From positions 1 through 64,000 of the forward strand of contig CAZCBH010000015.1 in the NCBI GenBank assembly GCA_964496875.1: a DNA stretch of 64,000 bases, written 5' to 3'. Source of the DNA: RI-106 sp964496875 (GTDB lineage Bacteria; Cyanobacteriota; Vampirovibrionia; Obscuribacterales; Obscuribacteraceae). Made by a program: the position numbers and the translations under genes. Under the pieces are notes generated by a model, which was not told the DNA's origin, searched no databases, and saw nothing but the letters and a program-made list of their open reading frames with translations. Position 1 is the stretch's first letter. Each line of letters opens with the position of its first letter. Shown here one piece after another: positions 7,963 to 15,967 of the stretch.

Positions 7963-9516
7963 TTAGATAAACGACCGGCAGACCTGATTGAAGTAGACTT
8001 TGAATAGCGATAGATGGATTTTGAAGACGCCGTCTTCTTTCATCTCGAATTTGTGGTGGTTTGGATCGTCGGCTAAAAAGAAGGTCGTGGAATTTTTTCC
8101 ATGGGGATTTCTTATGGTAATCAACTTGCTAGCCGGGTCGAATCCAATAATTGTATAGGCATGCTGCGGCACCACAATATAGGGCAGGTGAGCGATATAC
8201 GAAGCTGGCCAGCTGCCGCATACAATCGGATTTTTCGAGGATACCGCACCGCCGATGAAACTAGATAGCTCTTGTTCGCTGCAATTGGCCGGATGTCGGA
8301 TCTCTGCCTTGCAGCCTGTTATGCAACCAAGGCCGATAGCCAATCTCGACTCCATGCCTGACTCACCATTGGCGCCGGCATTGCCTGGAAATTTCATAAC
8401 CTGGGCGGTTTCGATGATCGATGCCCACAGGGAACGGTCATTGATACCAAGCTGCTCCATGCGTTCGCGGGTGATCTTATATTCGATACCATCGCCCGGG
8501 AAGCGCACTATATAAGTGTCTTTGCCACCGTAGCGGATCATGGTAGAGAGCAGGCGTTGTCCCCGGGGCAACTCCGCCAGAGCGGCCATGGAGGCTTCGA
8601 ACCAGCAGTTCGGATTGATGTTTTGGTCGATGCCGTTGGCGCCGTCTTTGGCAATCTGGGCTGCGGTAAAAGCAAAGGCGCCCCGGGTTAGAGTGTTGTC
8701 GATGGTGAAGGTGGCTTCTTTGCTGTCTTCTTCCTTTTCGACAATCCCATCCTTGTCGACTTTTATAACGGCGGCAGCCGACGCCACTTTCCTGGCAGTA
8801 GCACGATTTTTCGCCGCCATGCGCTTGTTATAGTCTTTGAGAGCGCCTTTCAGCGCCGCCTTGCCGGCCGGGGTTTTGAGTTTCTCCCGGAGGTCTTTGG
8901 GCAAAGAAGCCCAGAAGTCAGGCGGCAGGTTCTTTTCGTTCAGATCACCTTCCGTTTCAGCTTTGGATTCTGATTTGGCGTCGGTTGCCTTCTTGTCTCC
9001 TGTGGCGGCGGAGGCTAGTTTTGCTTTCTCCGCCTTCTTTGCTTCCAGTACTTTTGAAAGCTCCGGAAAGAGCTTGAGGCAGTAAGCCGATTCTGGAGAA
9101 TTGCTAGAGTAGGTAACTATGTGGGTGCAGAGCTGTCTTGCCCTGGCGCGGCGATTGGCGCGAAAGTTCGCCAGGGCGGCATGGTAATAGATTCTTGCCG
9201 AGGGACTCGTGGTCTTGAGAACAGATTCGAAGGCGTCGGCTGCTTCGGTGAAGCGGTTATTCTGGTATAGAGCCCAGGCGCTTGCAAAGCTGTGCGCCTG
9301 GTTCTTAGTTTGTGTTTGACCGCTTGCCGGGGCGCCGGCCGAGGCTATTTGAATTGCTAAAAGGCCTGCCAGGCATAAATCTACTTTAGAGTACTTGCGC
9401 CTCGCAAGGGTGCCGGTGACTGTTTCACTCCGATCTCTGGCGATTTTCTGGTGCTCTAACCGGTCCGTCATTCTATCGATTTCTCTCTGCGGTTTATTCA
9501 ATTCTTCCGAAGCCAC
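7963..9516 (-). CDS. Secreted/anchored calpain-like (C2 family) cysteine protease with TPR-like N-terminal region
   Basis: A 517-residue protein. Residues 44-67 form a signal or anchor segment; about 70-160 is TPR-like (WALYQNNRFTEAADAFESVL); 160-290 is a charged Lys/Ala/Glu-rich linker. The C-terminal domain carries a calpain-type triad in the correct order: Cys304 in NCWFEASMAAL, His452 in QHAYTIIGFD, and Asn470 in IRNPHG. Calpain-like proteases cleave proteins at few sites, and in bacteria are mostly uncharacterised and often extracytoplasmic. No calcium-binding C2-like domain is seen. An internal ATG at residue 16 is an alternative start. Confidence 0.7.
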   Translation of the reverse strand: MASEELNKPQREIDRMTDRLEHQKIARDRSETVTGTLARRKYSKVDLCLAGLLAIQIASAGAPASGQTQTKNQAHSFASAWALYQNNRFTEAADAFESVLKTTSPSARIYYHAALANFRANRRARARQLCTHIVTYSSNSPESAYCLKLFPELSKVLEAKKAEKAKLASAATGDKKATDAKSESKAETEGDLNEKNLPPDFWASLPKDLREKLKTPAGKAALKGALKDYNKRMAAKNRATARKVASAAAVIKVDKDGIVEKEEDSKEATFTIDNTLTRGAFAFTAAQIAKDGANGIDQNINPNCWFEASMAALAELPRGQRLLSTMIRYGGKDTYIVRFPGDGIEYKITRERMEQLGINDRSLWASIIETAQVMKFPGNAGANGESGMESRLAIGLGCITGCKAEIRHPANCSEQELSSFIGGAVSSKNPIVCGSWPASYIAHLPYIVVPQHAYTIIGFDPASKLITIRNPHGKNSTTFFLADDPNHHKFEMKEDGVFKIHLSLFKVYFNQVCRSFI

Positions 9517-9654
9517 CCGGCAACTCTTTTGAGTATATTATTTTCTCCAGTAAAAGGGAAAACATCGGCTCAAGGACTAACTCTTAAAGTCAGGCTCCCG
9601 TGGATTTTGCAAGGTCTTAAGCTTAGAGGCACTTCCCAATGCTATCGTTTTTAC

Positions 9655-10293
9655 ATGCTCTCTATAAAAGACAAGAAATCCTGGTTCTTTCTGGTCGCCG
9701 ACGTCTTGGCTCTGGTTCTTGTCGGCTATGTGGTCTCGATACTGTGGCGAGTGAGCCTGGCTGAGGTAGAGCTCTTCGGCGCCAGCAAGCTGATTCCGAT
9801 GCCTTCTAAAAATATAGCTGGACGCGGACCCTGTGGTCCCGAGACTTATTTTGCCCCCAGCTATCGCTTTGTCCGGGGTGGTCACGAAATTGTTGTCTGG
9901 ACGGACAAAATAAACTGTTTTCAGCATGTCTATGGATCGGCTATTGTCGCAAGTGAATTGGGAGAACTGCCTGCGCATTTACTGTTTTGCGCTAATGAAT
10001 ATGCCGAGTATCTCTTCGACCATGACGGGATCTCGGAGGAAGATTTGTTAGATCGGCGCAAAGACCTTGCTCATAACAAAGTCGGACGCGAGCTTGGCTT
10101 GTATCGAGAGGTGACTGCGCTGCATGGAGCGGCGCGGGAAGAGCGTTTGAAGTCACTTGTACTTGCTGAGATGAAAACCGCCAATCGGGTTTATATGAGC
10201 TATCTCGATCCTCGGGTCAAGGAATTGCCCGATGAAGAAGCGCAGGGATGCCCCTTTTTACCTCGAAAGAATCTGTTCAATTTGTTCAAATAG
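9655..10293 (+). CDS. Single-pass membrane protein with a soluble helical domain, function unknown
   Basis: I start this at the ATG at 9655 (MLSIKDKKSWFFLV) rather than the upstream start at 9529, because the 42 extra residues look like non-coding translation and the shorter form begins just before a transmembrane helix (FLVADVLALVLVGYVVSIL). The soluble part has an N-F/C-x-x-H core followed by E and H/D-rich helices (CFQHVYGSAIVASELG, later DLAHNKVGRELG). This is loosely reminiscent of the DUF6973 type of small helical domains, but the resemblance is weak. It is divergent from the calpain-like gene. Confidence 0.6.
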   Translation: MLSIKDKKSWFFLVADVLALVLVGYVVSILWRVSLAEVELFGASKLIPMPSKNIAGRGPCGPETYFAPSYRFVRGGHEIVVWTDKINCFQHVYGSAIVASELGELPAHLLFCANEYAEYLFDHDGISEEDLLDRRKDLAHNKVGRELGLYREVTALHGAAREERLKSLVLAEMKTANRVYMSYLDPRVKELPDEEAQGCPFLPRKNLFNLFK

Positions 10294-10375
10294 ATCAAAT
10301 TCTGAGTCTTTGCCTGCCTGTATAATAGAAATCAGGTAGCCCGTGCCACTTTTGACATTGTAGGGCATTGTCGCC

Positions 10376-10630
10376 ATGGAAGCGTCGATAGAGAAGCGAT
10401 TGAATCCGAAGAGTCTTCTGATAGCCTTGGGAGCATTTATTGTTGTCAGTCTTTTATATGTTCAGGTGATCATCGCTTTTTTAGATGGTGTCACCCGCGA
10501 TGCCGAGTCACGCGCCTCTAACAGCAATGTACAGAATTTTATCAGCGGAAAGTCTACGAGTCTAAACGGTTATGATAGCGCTTCCGGACCTTCATATTTG
10601 TATTCTGGTTCTAATTCTGGCCGGAAGTGA
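10376..10630 (+). CDS. Small single-pass membrane protein
   Basis: An 84-residue protein with one clear transmembrane helix (SLLIALGAFIVVSLLYVQVIIAF, shown in part), preceded by a basic N terminus and followed by a Ser/Asn/Gly-rich tail. No homologue is recognised. A TATAAT at 10321-10326 lies about 50 bases upstream, but I see no matching -35 box. The gene is followed 76 bases later by the release-factor-like gene in the same direction. Confidence 0.5.
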   Translation: MEASIEKRLNPKSLLIALGAFIVVSLLYVQVIIAFLDGVTRDAESRASNSNVQNFISGKSTSLNGYDSASGPSYLYSGSNSGRK

Positions 10631-10706
10631 AGTATCTTTACTCGGGTCGTTTTCGATCTTGACGGTCGTGGTAGAATGATCTTCTCACCCAGAGGAGGTG
10701 CTGATT

Positions 10707-11451
10707 ATGTCCAAGAAAATGAATAAAAACTGCATTGTAGGCGCTGAGAAGTCACACCGACTTTAGCCTTCTGCTGGACATACACGCCGGTGAGGGTGGA
10801 CAGGACTCGAAGAATTTCGCAAGAGAATTGATGACAGCGTATTGCAAGTACGCTGGCGCAAATCGCTTTGATTGCGAGATTGTCTATGACTCTGATAGCT
10901 CCTGGTCTCTTCTTGTGAAGGGCCGGGGCTGCTGGGAAGCATTCGAAGGAGAGTCGGGTAAACACGTTGTTACCCGGGTACCGGCGAGTGAATCCCGGGG
11001 GCGTCGTCACACATCGACGGTGGCAGTGGCGGTACTACCGATGTCGGAGGGGGCAGGCACCAACCCGGGCGCATTGTTCTCTCTCGATGAGGTGGAGGTC
11101 ATTACCCAGCGCGGTCATGGCAAAGGTGGTCAACATCAGAACAAGGTAGAGACCGCTGTTCGAGTCATCCACAAAGACACCGGTATAAGTGTATTTATAA
11201 ACGGCAGGAGCCAGCAAAGGAACAAACAGCTTGCCCTTCAGATTCTCCAGGCGCGGGTTGAAGAGCTGCAGAGCGAAGCCGCCAGCGAGACGCAACGAAG
11301 GTTGAAGTCCGACCAGATAGGCTCTGGAAGCCGCAGTGGTCGAATCCGCACTTACAACTTTGTTCGTTCTTTTGTTGTCGACCATCGCACCGGCAGGAAG
11401 ACCCCGCGGTTAGATCAAGTCATGAAAGGGAGGTTCGATCTGCTTATGTAA
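10707..11451 (+). CDS. RF1-like release factor lacking domain 1, expressed through a +1 frameshift
   Basis: Read as 10707-10763 joined to 10765-11451 (247 residues). A strong AGGAGG at 10693-10698 precedes ATG 10707. After 19 codons the frame meets CTT TAG C; a +1 slip opens SLLLDIHAGEGGQ, the start of the PCRF domain of class I release factors. The PCRF domain is followed by PAS at about 92-94 (RF1 has PxT there), the catalytic GGQ at about 140-142 in RGHGKGGQHQNKV, and the family C terminus RIRTYNF...DHRTGR. The N-terminal domain 1 (about 100 residues in RF1/RF2) is missing. Without the slip, translation could only begin at TTG 10828 or ATG 10831, inside the conserved domain. It may be a specialised termination or rescue factor. 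A plain indel remains possible. Confidence 0.7.
10758..10767 (+). promoter_or_regulatory. Candidate programmed +1 frameshift site (CTT TAG C)
   Basis: In frame 0 the codons are CGA CTT TAG, with C following. Bacterial prfB (RF2) uses CTT TGA C, where the Leu tRNA slips from CUU to UUU. Here the slip codon and the poor-context C are identical but the stop is TAG, read by RF1 rather than RF2. The Shine-Dalgarno-like stimulator three bases before the slip codon in E. coli prfB is not present here; the nearest purine run is GAGAAG, about ten bases upstream. Confidence 0.5.
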
Positions 11452-11461
11452 TTTTATGAAA

Positions 11462-13252
11462 TCATCTTTTGTATTTTGAAAGATAATTGAGCATGTCGTA
11501 GGCGCCGATGTTGCCGCTCAATCTCTCGCTGGGAGTGAAGCGGTAACTTCCGTCTGCGCCCTGAGTGACGTTTCCTATCAGTGTCGTCGGCACTGAGGAG
11601 ATGCCGTACTGCTGCGCCAGTTCGGGGTTGGCGTCGACATCTACTTTGGTGAAGACGTCGTTCTCTTTCATGTGGTTCTGGACATTGCCGTTGTTCCAGG
11701 TGCCTGCTTCCATGGCGCGACAGGGACCGCACCAGCTTGCTCCGAATTTCATGACCATCGGTCGGCCGGTTTTGGCTGCCACTTCCATCGCCTGTTGTAC
11801 TTCTGAGCCATTGAATTGTTTGTCTCTGGCGAGCTGCTCCAGGCGCGCCTTTTCTTCTGCCTCTTTACGCTCGGCTTCCGTCCTTTCTTGATCCTCTCTG
11901 TCTCTGCCGTCGTCAGTATCGTCTGTAGTATCGGGATTGTCCTCCGGATTTTGGTCCGGGTTCGGGTTCGGGCGGTTGTCGCCGGGATTGTCGTCGGCGG
12001 TCGGTGGCGGTCCGTCCGTTCCGGGCGGTCGGTTGTCCGTGGGGTTGTCCACAGCCGGCGGACCGGGCTGCGGCGGTTGTACGTCGGGACTATTGTCTTT
12101 TCGAAGATCCAGGGTAGAGCGTTTTGCGTATTGCATCTGCTCTCGCATAATATTGGTTATCTCGCTTCTTCCGCCCTGGAAGGTCGCTACGGAGCTACCC
12201 AGGCCGAAGCTGCCGTCGGCTCTCTGTTCGACATTGTAGATGCCGGTGAAGGCCAGATTGGCGTCGGATTTGCCGTCGGCGCCCAGACCGCGCCCATCTT
12301 CCTCGCTTCGGCGTGCCACCTGACCGAGGTCAGAGTTGGGGTCCAGGGTGTCGGTGTCTGCGTACATGAAGACAGCGTCTCCATCGTTCATGTTTGCTTG
12401 TAGAGTCTGGCCGGTCTGCAATTGGGTGTCTCTGGCGGATTGAGATCCGAATACTACCACCACCGGTTTGCCCTGTTCGGCGGCCTGCCGCAATGCGTCT
12501 TGATATTGTTGTTCTAGTGAGCGTTCACCACTATCGGCGTCATTATCTCCGGCGGCATCGCCTTCTCCTTCACCGGCGCTATCGCCTTCATCTGCGCCTT
12601 CGTTTTCTTCGTTGGCGGCGGCAGCGGAGCTTTCGTCTTTGGCCGGCTCACCGCCATCTTGATTGCCTTCACCGCGGGCAGTGTCGCCATTGCTTTCTTC
12701 ATTATTATCTGTGTTGCCGTCTTTGATCTCTTCTTCTTCGACCGCGCCTTCGGGCGGTTTGCGATCTGATGGGCTTGCCGGCTCTCCTTCGGGGTTGTTC
12801 TCCGAATTGGTGCTGTCCTGACCCTGGCCTTCCGGCGAAGATGGATCGTTGCCGTTCTCGCCATTTCCTGATTCCGGTCCGGTGTCTTTATTTTCCTCCG
12901 GTTTCTGCGGTTGCTCAGACTGGTCCGAGGAATCTTTCTTAGCGTTGCCCAGGTTGCTGTAAGAGAATCCCGATTTTTCTATAGCTTCGGTATAGTCTTC
13001 TCGGTTGTCCCCCCATTTATTTTCCACCGGATTTATAGTGCCGGTGATTTCTAGATTGGGTAGATTCGAATCACCGGGACCGCTGGTGCTGTCCCCTCTA
13101 GTTGGGCAGACTCCGCCTGGGCAGCTGCCCATGCTGCGGTCACCTAGCAGCTCGGCCGGGTCGCCGAAGTCTGCGTAGTTCTGTTGTTCATAAGAATTGC
13201 TGTTCGGGCGCTCGACATACTGATCCGTAGCGCCCCTGGAGGGATTAGGCAT
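11462..13252 (-). CDS. Acidic, low-complexity protein with two thioredoxin-like domains
   Basis: A 596-residue protein without a signal peptide. Residues 1-245 are a disordered, Glu/Asp/Asn/Gly/Pro-rich tract. A first thioredoxin-like fold lies at about 246-370 (AAEQGKPVVVVFGSQSARD), lacking the CxxC. It is followed by a Pro/Asp/Asn-rich linker (about 390-450), a charged helix, and a second thioredoxin domain at about 478-590 with WCGPC (Cys508, Cys511) and a cis-proline SVPT. The active domain should be a thiol-disulfide oxidoreductase; the first may bind substrate. The high acidity and repetitive linkers suggest an extended scaffold. It faces the release-factor gene tail to tail with 10 bases between. 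Confidence 0.75.
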   Translation of the reverse strand: MPNPSRGATDQYVERPNSNSYEQQNYADFGDPAELLGDRSMGSCPGGVCPTRGDSTSGPGDSNLPNLEITGTINPVENKWGDNREDYTEAIEKSGFSYSNLGNAKKDSSDQSEQPQKPEENKDTGPESGNGENGNDPSSPEGQGQDSTNSENNPEGEPASPSDRKPPEGAVEEEEIKDGNTDNNEESNGDTARGEGNQDGGEPAKDESSAAAANEENEGADEGDSAGEGEGDAAGDNDADSGERSLEQQYQDALRQAAEQGKPVVVVFGSQSARDTQLQTGQTLQANMNDGDAVFMYADTDTLDPNSDLGQVARRSEEDGRGLGADGKSDANLAFTGIYNVEQRADGSFGLGSSVATFQGGRSEITNIMREQMQYAKRSTLDLRKDNSPDVQPPQPGPPAVDNPTDNRPPGTDGPPPTADDNPGDNRPNPNPDQNPEDNPDTTDDTDDGRDREDQERTEAERKEAEEKARLEQLARDKQFNGSEVQQAMEVAAKTGRPMVMKFGASWCGPCRAMEAGTWNNGNVQNHMKENDVFTKVDVDANPELAQQYGISSVPTTLIGNVTQGADGSYRFTPSERLSGNIGAYDMLNYLSKYKR

Positions 13253-13420
13253 CTTAAAGGAACCTTGGGAAATCAGGAGAAATCAGGATTTATTCAGGAT
13301 AAATACAAAAAGCTCTTGGATATCGGAAGGGGAGTAAATTTGCCTTGCGGCATAACATAGAAAGGATTTGGCGGACTGATTAATGATATCGATGATATGT
13401 GGCCAAAATGTACCTTTTAT

Positions 13421-13444
13421 TTTCAATTTCAATTTCAATTTCAA
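13421..13444 (+). repeat. Short tandem repeat, four copies of TTTCAA
   Basis: Four perfect copies of the hexamer TTTCAA lie in the 317-base stretch between the thioredoxin-fold gene and the membrane protein at 13570. Nearby (13275-13305) the string ATCAGGA occurs repeatedly in degenerate form. The rest of this stretch holds only the kinase remnant annotated at 13453-13569. Such slippage-prone tracts upstream of a start (here of the minus-strand gene starting at 13252) can vary expression, but nothing shows that here. Confidence 0.8.
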
Positions 13445-13452
13445 TCTCGGTC

Positions 13453-13569
13453 TCAGGCTCTGTCGGTGGACAGGTTGAAGCTGAAGGTCCGACCCGATTC
13501 TTTGTTGTTGCGAACACCTATCTCTTTGCCGCGGCGTTCAATATGCTTGGAGAATAGAGAAAATTCTGG
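13453..13569 (-). pseudogene. Remnant of a histidine-kinase ATPase domain C terminus
   Basis: Directly after the stop of the membrane-protein gene, in the same frame, an open stretch of about 38 codons reads FSLFSKHIERRGKEIGV followed by NNKESGRTFSFNL and a stop. That is the pattern of the last helix and strands of a HATPase_c domain (…HGG.IGV.N..GRTFSF.L). There is no start codon, no G1/G2 ATP-lid motif and no upstream kinase, so this looks like a decayed fragment of a sensor kinase. It is short, so the call is tentative. Confidence 0.4.
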
Positions 13570-14130
13570 TTAGCCGACAAATATCAAAGTGATGAATATG
13601 CCAACACAAACAATCATGAAGACAATGTCCCAGATTGTGAATCGCGATGCTATTTGCGCATTGGGGCGAAGTTCTCTATTCAGCAATAGCATTTTGCGCT
13701 GAATGATGGAGAGTATAAAAAGTGATAAAAGTTGACAGCCGAACGCGCCAAAACCCACCAGTACAAGGGTCTCATCTGTGACTTTATCCGACATTCGATC
13801 CAGTATTTTAGCGGCGCTAACCAGCAAGAAATAGATCCAGGCAAGGGCCCATTTATGTGTTCTGATCGGATGGTTGCTCTCGGCAGCCTTGTTTTCCAGT
13901 CCCTGCATCATACTAAAGAAGGAAAGAGGCAAGAAAATGCACCAGATTATGGCCGCTAATCTGGAGTCACTGGGCACATGTAGTGCACGGAAGTTCTTGT
14001 ACGACCAGTAGAAAAGATAGAGTCCACCGGTGAAAACACCCATGAGCCAGAACTTCAGGCTGGATACCGGATATCCGATGGGGCTATGGGGGTTGGGGCT
14101 GCCTGGATCCATCTGATTAAAGTTCGTCAT
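13570..14130 (-). CDS. Integral membrane protein (DUF4234-like)
   Basis: About 186 residues with the hallmark opening KFWLMGVFTGGLYLFYWSYKNFRAL, resembling DUF4234-type small membrane proteins, followed by three further hydrophobic segments. Start choice: ATG at 14130 is preceded by AAGGA at good spacing, whereas the longer frame would use GTG at 14145. Function is unknown for this family. The Zn-ribbon gene lies upstream in the same direction with 73 bases between, so co-transcription is possible. Confidence 0.6.
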   Translation of the reverse strand: MTNFNQMDPGSPNPHSPIGYPVSSLKFWLMGVFTGGLYLFYWSYKNFRALHVPSDSRLAAIIWCIFLPLSFFSMMQGLENKAAESNHPIRTHKWALAWIYFLLVSAAKILDRMSDKVTDETLVLVGFGAFGCQLLSLFILSIIQRKMLLLNRELRPNAQIASRFTIWDIVFMIVCVGIFITLIFVG

Positions 14131-14203
14131 CTGTCTTCCTTCCACCTGGTATCTAAAATAGTATCATTTCAAATCTTTTGGTCCTCGCCACCTTTCATCT
14201 CAT

Positions 14204-14671
14204 TCAATCTTTGGAGTCGGTTCCATAGTTCGGTTCCGGTAAATCGAGGGCTATTGAAGCGGATTTCAGAGGATTGCCTGGCGGCAGTTTTGCTCTTGAT
14301 CCCGCACCGGCTGGAGGTTCCAATAATTTCCAGGACCAGTCGAGCGTCCAGTCATACGCCCAGGTCAGATTGAACTGACAGATTTCGCAGGTCAAGAGAT
14401 CGTTGTTTGCTTGCAGGCGATGTCCCCGATCACAGACAAAAGGGAGAAAAGTTTCTGAGTCTTGATATGCAGCAAGAGACTGAACCTGAGAGTCGGTCCA
14501 GTGTGCCTCGATTCTATTTTCGATCTCCTCTTCGGAGACGACCTTGCCTTTTCCCAGGGATTGGCAACTTTCGCAGATGGGATAGTTCATATGCGGCAGC
14601 AATCTGGCGCAATTTTGCTCCAGTTTTTGACATATCCGGCAGAAAGCCCTAAATGTTTTGGTGTTGCTCAT
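14204..14671 (-). CDS. Cysteine-rich protein with zinc-ribbon-like motifs
   Basis: A 155-residue cytoplasmic protein. Three Cys pairs are visible: CRICQK near residue 11, CESCQS near 33, and CDRGHRLQ ... CEICQF at about 80-98. These can form one or two zinc ribbons. The C terminus is Pro-rich and polar. It is not recognised as a named family. Possible roles are nucleic-acid or protein binding, but this is inference from the ribbons only. It may be co-transcribed with the membrane protein downstream. Confidence 0.55.
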   Translation of the reverse strand: MSNTKTFRAFCRICQKLEQNCARLLPHMNYPICESCQSLGKGKVVSEEEIENRIEAHWTDSQVQSLAAYQDSETFLPFVCDRGHRLQANNDLLTCEICQFNLTWAYDWTLDWSWKLLEPPAGAGSRAKLPPGNPLKSASIALDLPEPNYGTDSKD

Positions 14672-14783
14672 CGATACTTCGAATTTACCATGGAGATTGA
14701 TGCACCATCAGGAGATGGGCTTGGTTAATTCTGCCGTTTAATTTTTTCGATGGAATCGTCCTGGTTTCAATTCACCTTTTTCA

Positions 14784-14817
14784 GTTAGAAAGAAAAACTC
14801 GGGTTTTTCTTTCTAAC
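14784..14817. repeat. 34-nt palindromic element, copy 1
   Basis: A perfect hairpin with 15-base arms (GTTAGAAAGAAAAAC and its complement) and a 4-base loop. It lies in the 247-base divergent gap between the Zn-ribbon gene and the TonB-C-like gene, so it cannot be a simple terminator for either. A second copy, differing at two central positions, is found at 58126-58159. The rest of this gap shows no gene. Confidence 0.8.
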
Positions 14818-14918
14818 CGGAAATCTTAATTGGGGAAAAGGTTTTCGGCTTTCCTTCTCTTGTTCGTCGCAAAAAGCTGGGGTTAGAGATTTAATTGTTA
14901 AAAGGCTAGAATCGTACT

Positions 14919-15779
14919 ATGAAGATCTCTCTTTCTCTATTATTGATCAGTTTCGCCCTTTCGCTGATGACCCCGGCAAACGCGAATTCAGCTGACTGCG
15001 ATGATAAATCGTCTCCGGATATTACTCACCAATTACTGCAATCGATTCTGGAAATAGCAAGCAAAAAGGGTGTAGGGACTAGCTCTTACGAGAAGCATAT
15101 TCAAAGTATCGAGAAAGATGCAAGTCTCGATCAGACCCAAAAGCAAGACGCTCTAGAGGGTGTCTATCAGGCATTGGCAGATCAGATGAGCTGGTCTAGG
15201 AGCGCCCCGGCGGAGAAAGCAACCTGGTCTAAATTTGCCAAAGCTTTGGTCGATCTGATACCAGACTGGAAAGTGATGCCAGAGTCTTCATCAACTTTTC
15301 GGGTGTCGGTGAAGGTGCATGGAGATGGCAGCATCTCAGATTTGAAACAGCTTAGCTCTTCGGGCTCTACCGATCTGGATAAACTGATTTTGGACAAAAT
15401 CTCAAAAATAGGTCGGCTCCCAGAGATTCCCTCTACCTTGATTTTTTCTTCTGGTGCTCAAAGAGTGTTGTCTCTTCGTCTGGAGTATCGATCAAGCGAA
15501 CTGCGACTGCTTTTCTATCAGCCCTATGCCAGTAACAGCTTTCACGAGAGAGCTTCTGCTATTGCAATTTGTCGAGACAGAGGCGATTTGCTGCCTCGGG
15601 GAAGTCGCCGCAACGGAGCTTCTGGGAGCAGTCAATACCTGAACCTGATTATCTATCCCACCGACATGGATATGGATAGTCTCTCTTTTCCTTTTGAAGA
15701 TTCTGAATCTCGCTCGCAATGGCAGGATTATAGAATTCCAGGATCCCATCCCGAAATCTGGCATAAATCCCCAGAGTAG
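14919..15779 (+). CDS. Secreted protein with a TonB-C-like domain
   Basis: A 286-residue protein with a Sec signal peptide (LSLLLISFALSLMTPANA). Residues about 120-190 match the TonB C-terminal / energy-transducer-like fold: FRVSVKVHGDGSISDLKQL, then SSGSTDLDKLILDKISKIG, then LPEIP. Proteins of this type with a signal peptide instead of a TonB anchor are common in this kind of genome, and their role is undefined; they may bind periplasmic partners. The C-terminal 90 residues are not recognised. Confidence 0.65.
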   Translation: MKISLSLLLISFALSLMTPANANSADCDDKSSPDITHQLLQSILEIASKKGVGTSSYEKHIQSIEKDASLDQTQKQDALEGVYQALADQMSWSRSAPAEKATWSKFAKALVDLIPDWKVMPESSSTFRVSVKVHGDGSISDLKQLSSSGSTDLDKLILDKISKIGRLPEIPSTLIFSSGAQRVLSLRLEYRSSELRLLFYQPYASNSFHERASAIAICRDRGDLLPRGSRRNGASGSSQYLNLIIYPTDMDMDSLSFPFEDSESRSQWQDYRIPGSHPEIWHKSPE

Positions 15780-15793
15780 GATATAGATCTTAG

Positions 15794-15928
15794 ATGGATA
15801 TTCATATGATGGGCTTTCTTCTGAATTACTCAGATTCGCTCCAGATCTTCGCTCTCTGCTTTGTCATTCTCAGCATTTTTATTTGTATTCTCTGCTGGTA
15901 TCAGTCTAAGGACGACTACCATCCATGA
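15794..15928 (+). CDS. 44-residue single-pass membrane miniprotein
   Basis: An ATG at 15794 opens 44 codons ending in TGA at 15926-15928. The product is MDIHMMGFLL, then a transmembrane helix (LQIFALCFVILSIFICILCW), then a polar tail YQSKDDYHP. There is no strong ribosome-binding site (only TAG at -3). It follows the TonB-C-like gene by 14 bases, so it could be translated from the same message. The amphipathic layout is typical of real small membrane proteins, but the evidence is composition only. Confidence 0.4.
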   Translation: MDIHMMGFLLNYSDSLQIFALCFVILSIFICILCWYQSKDDYHP

Positions 15929-15967
15929 AACTTTCCGAGCTTGCCTCGGCAGATCGCCGCATCCGCG

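Noticed and set aside
7825..8007. 60-codon plus-strand frame between higB and the calpain gene
   Set aside because: It covers the toxin promoter and the calpain 3' end, with no protein-like composition.
11816..12403. Long plus-strand frame inside the acidic thioredoxin-like gene
   Set aside because: Shadow of the low-complexity, codon-biased antisense strand; valine/arginine-rich nonsense product.
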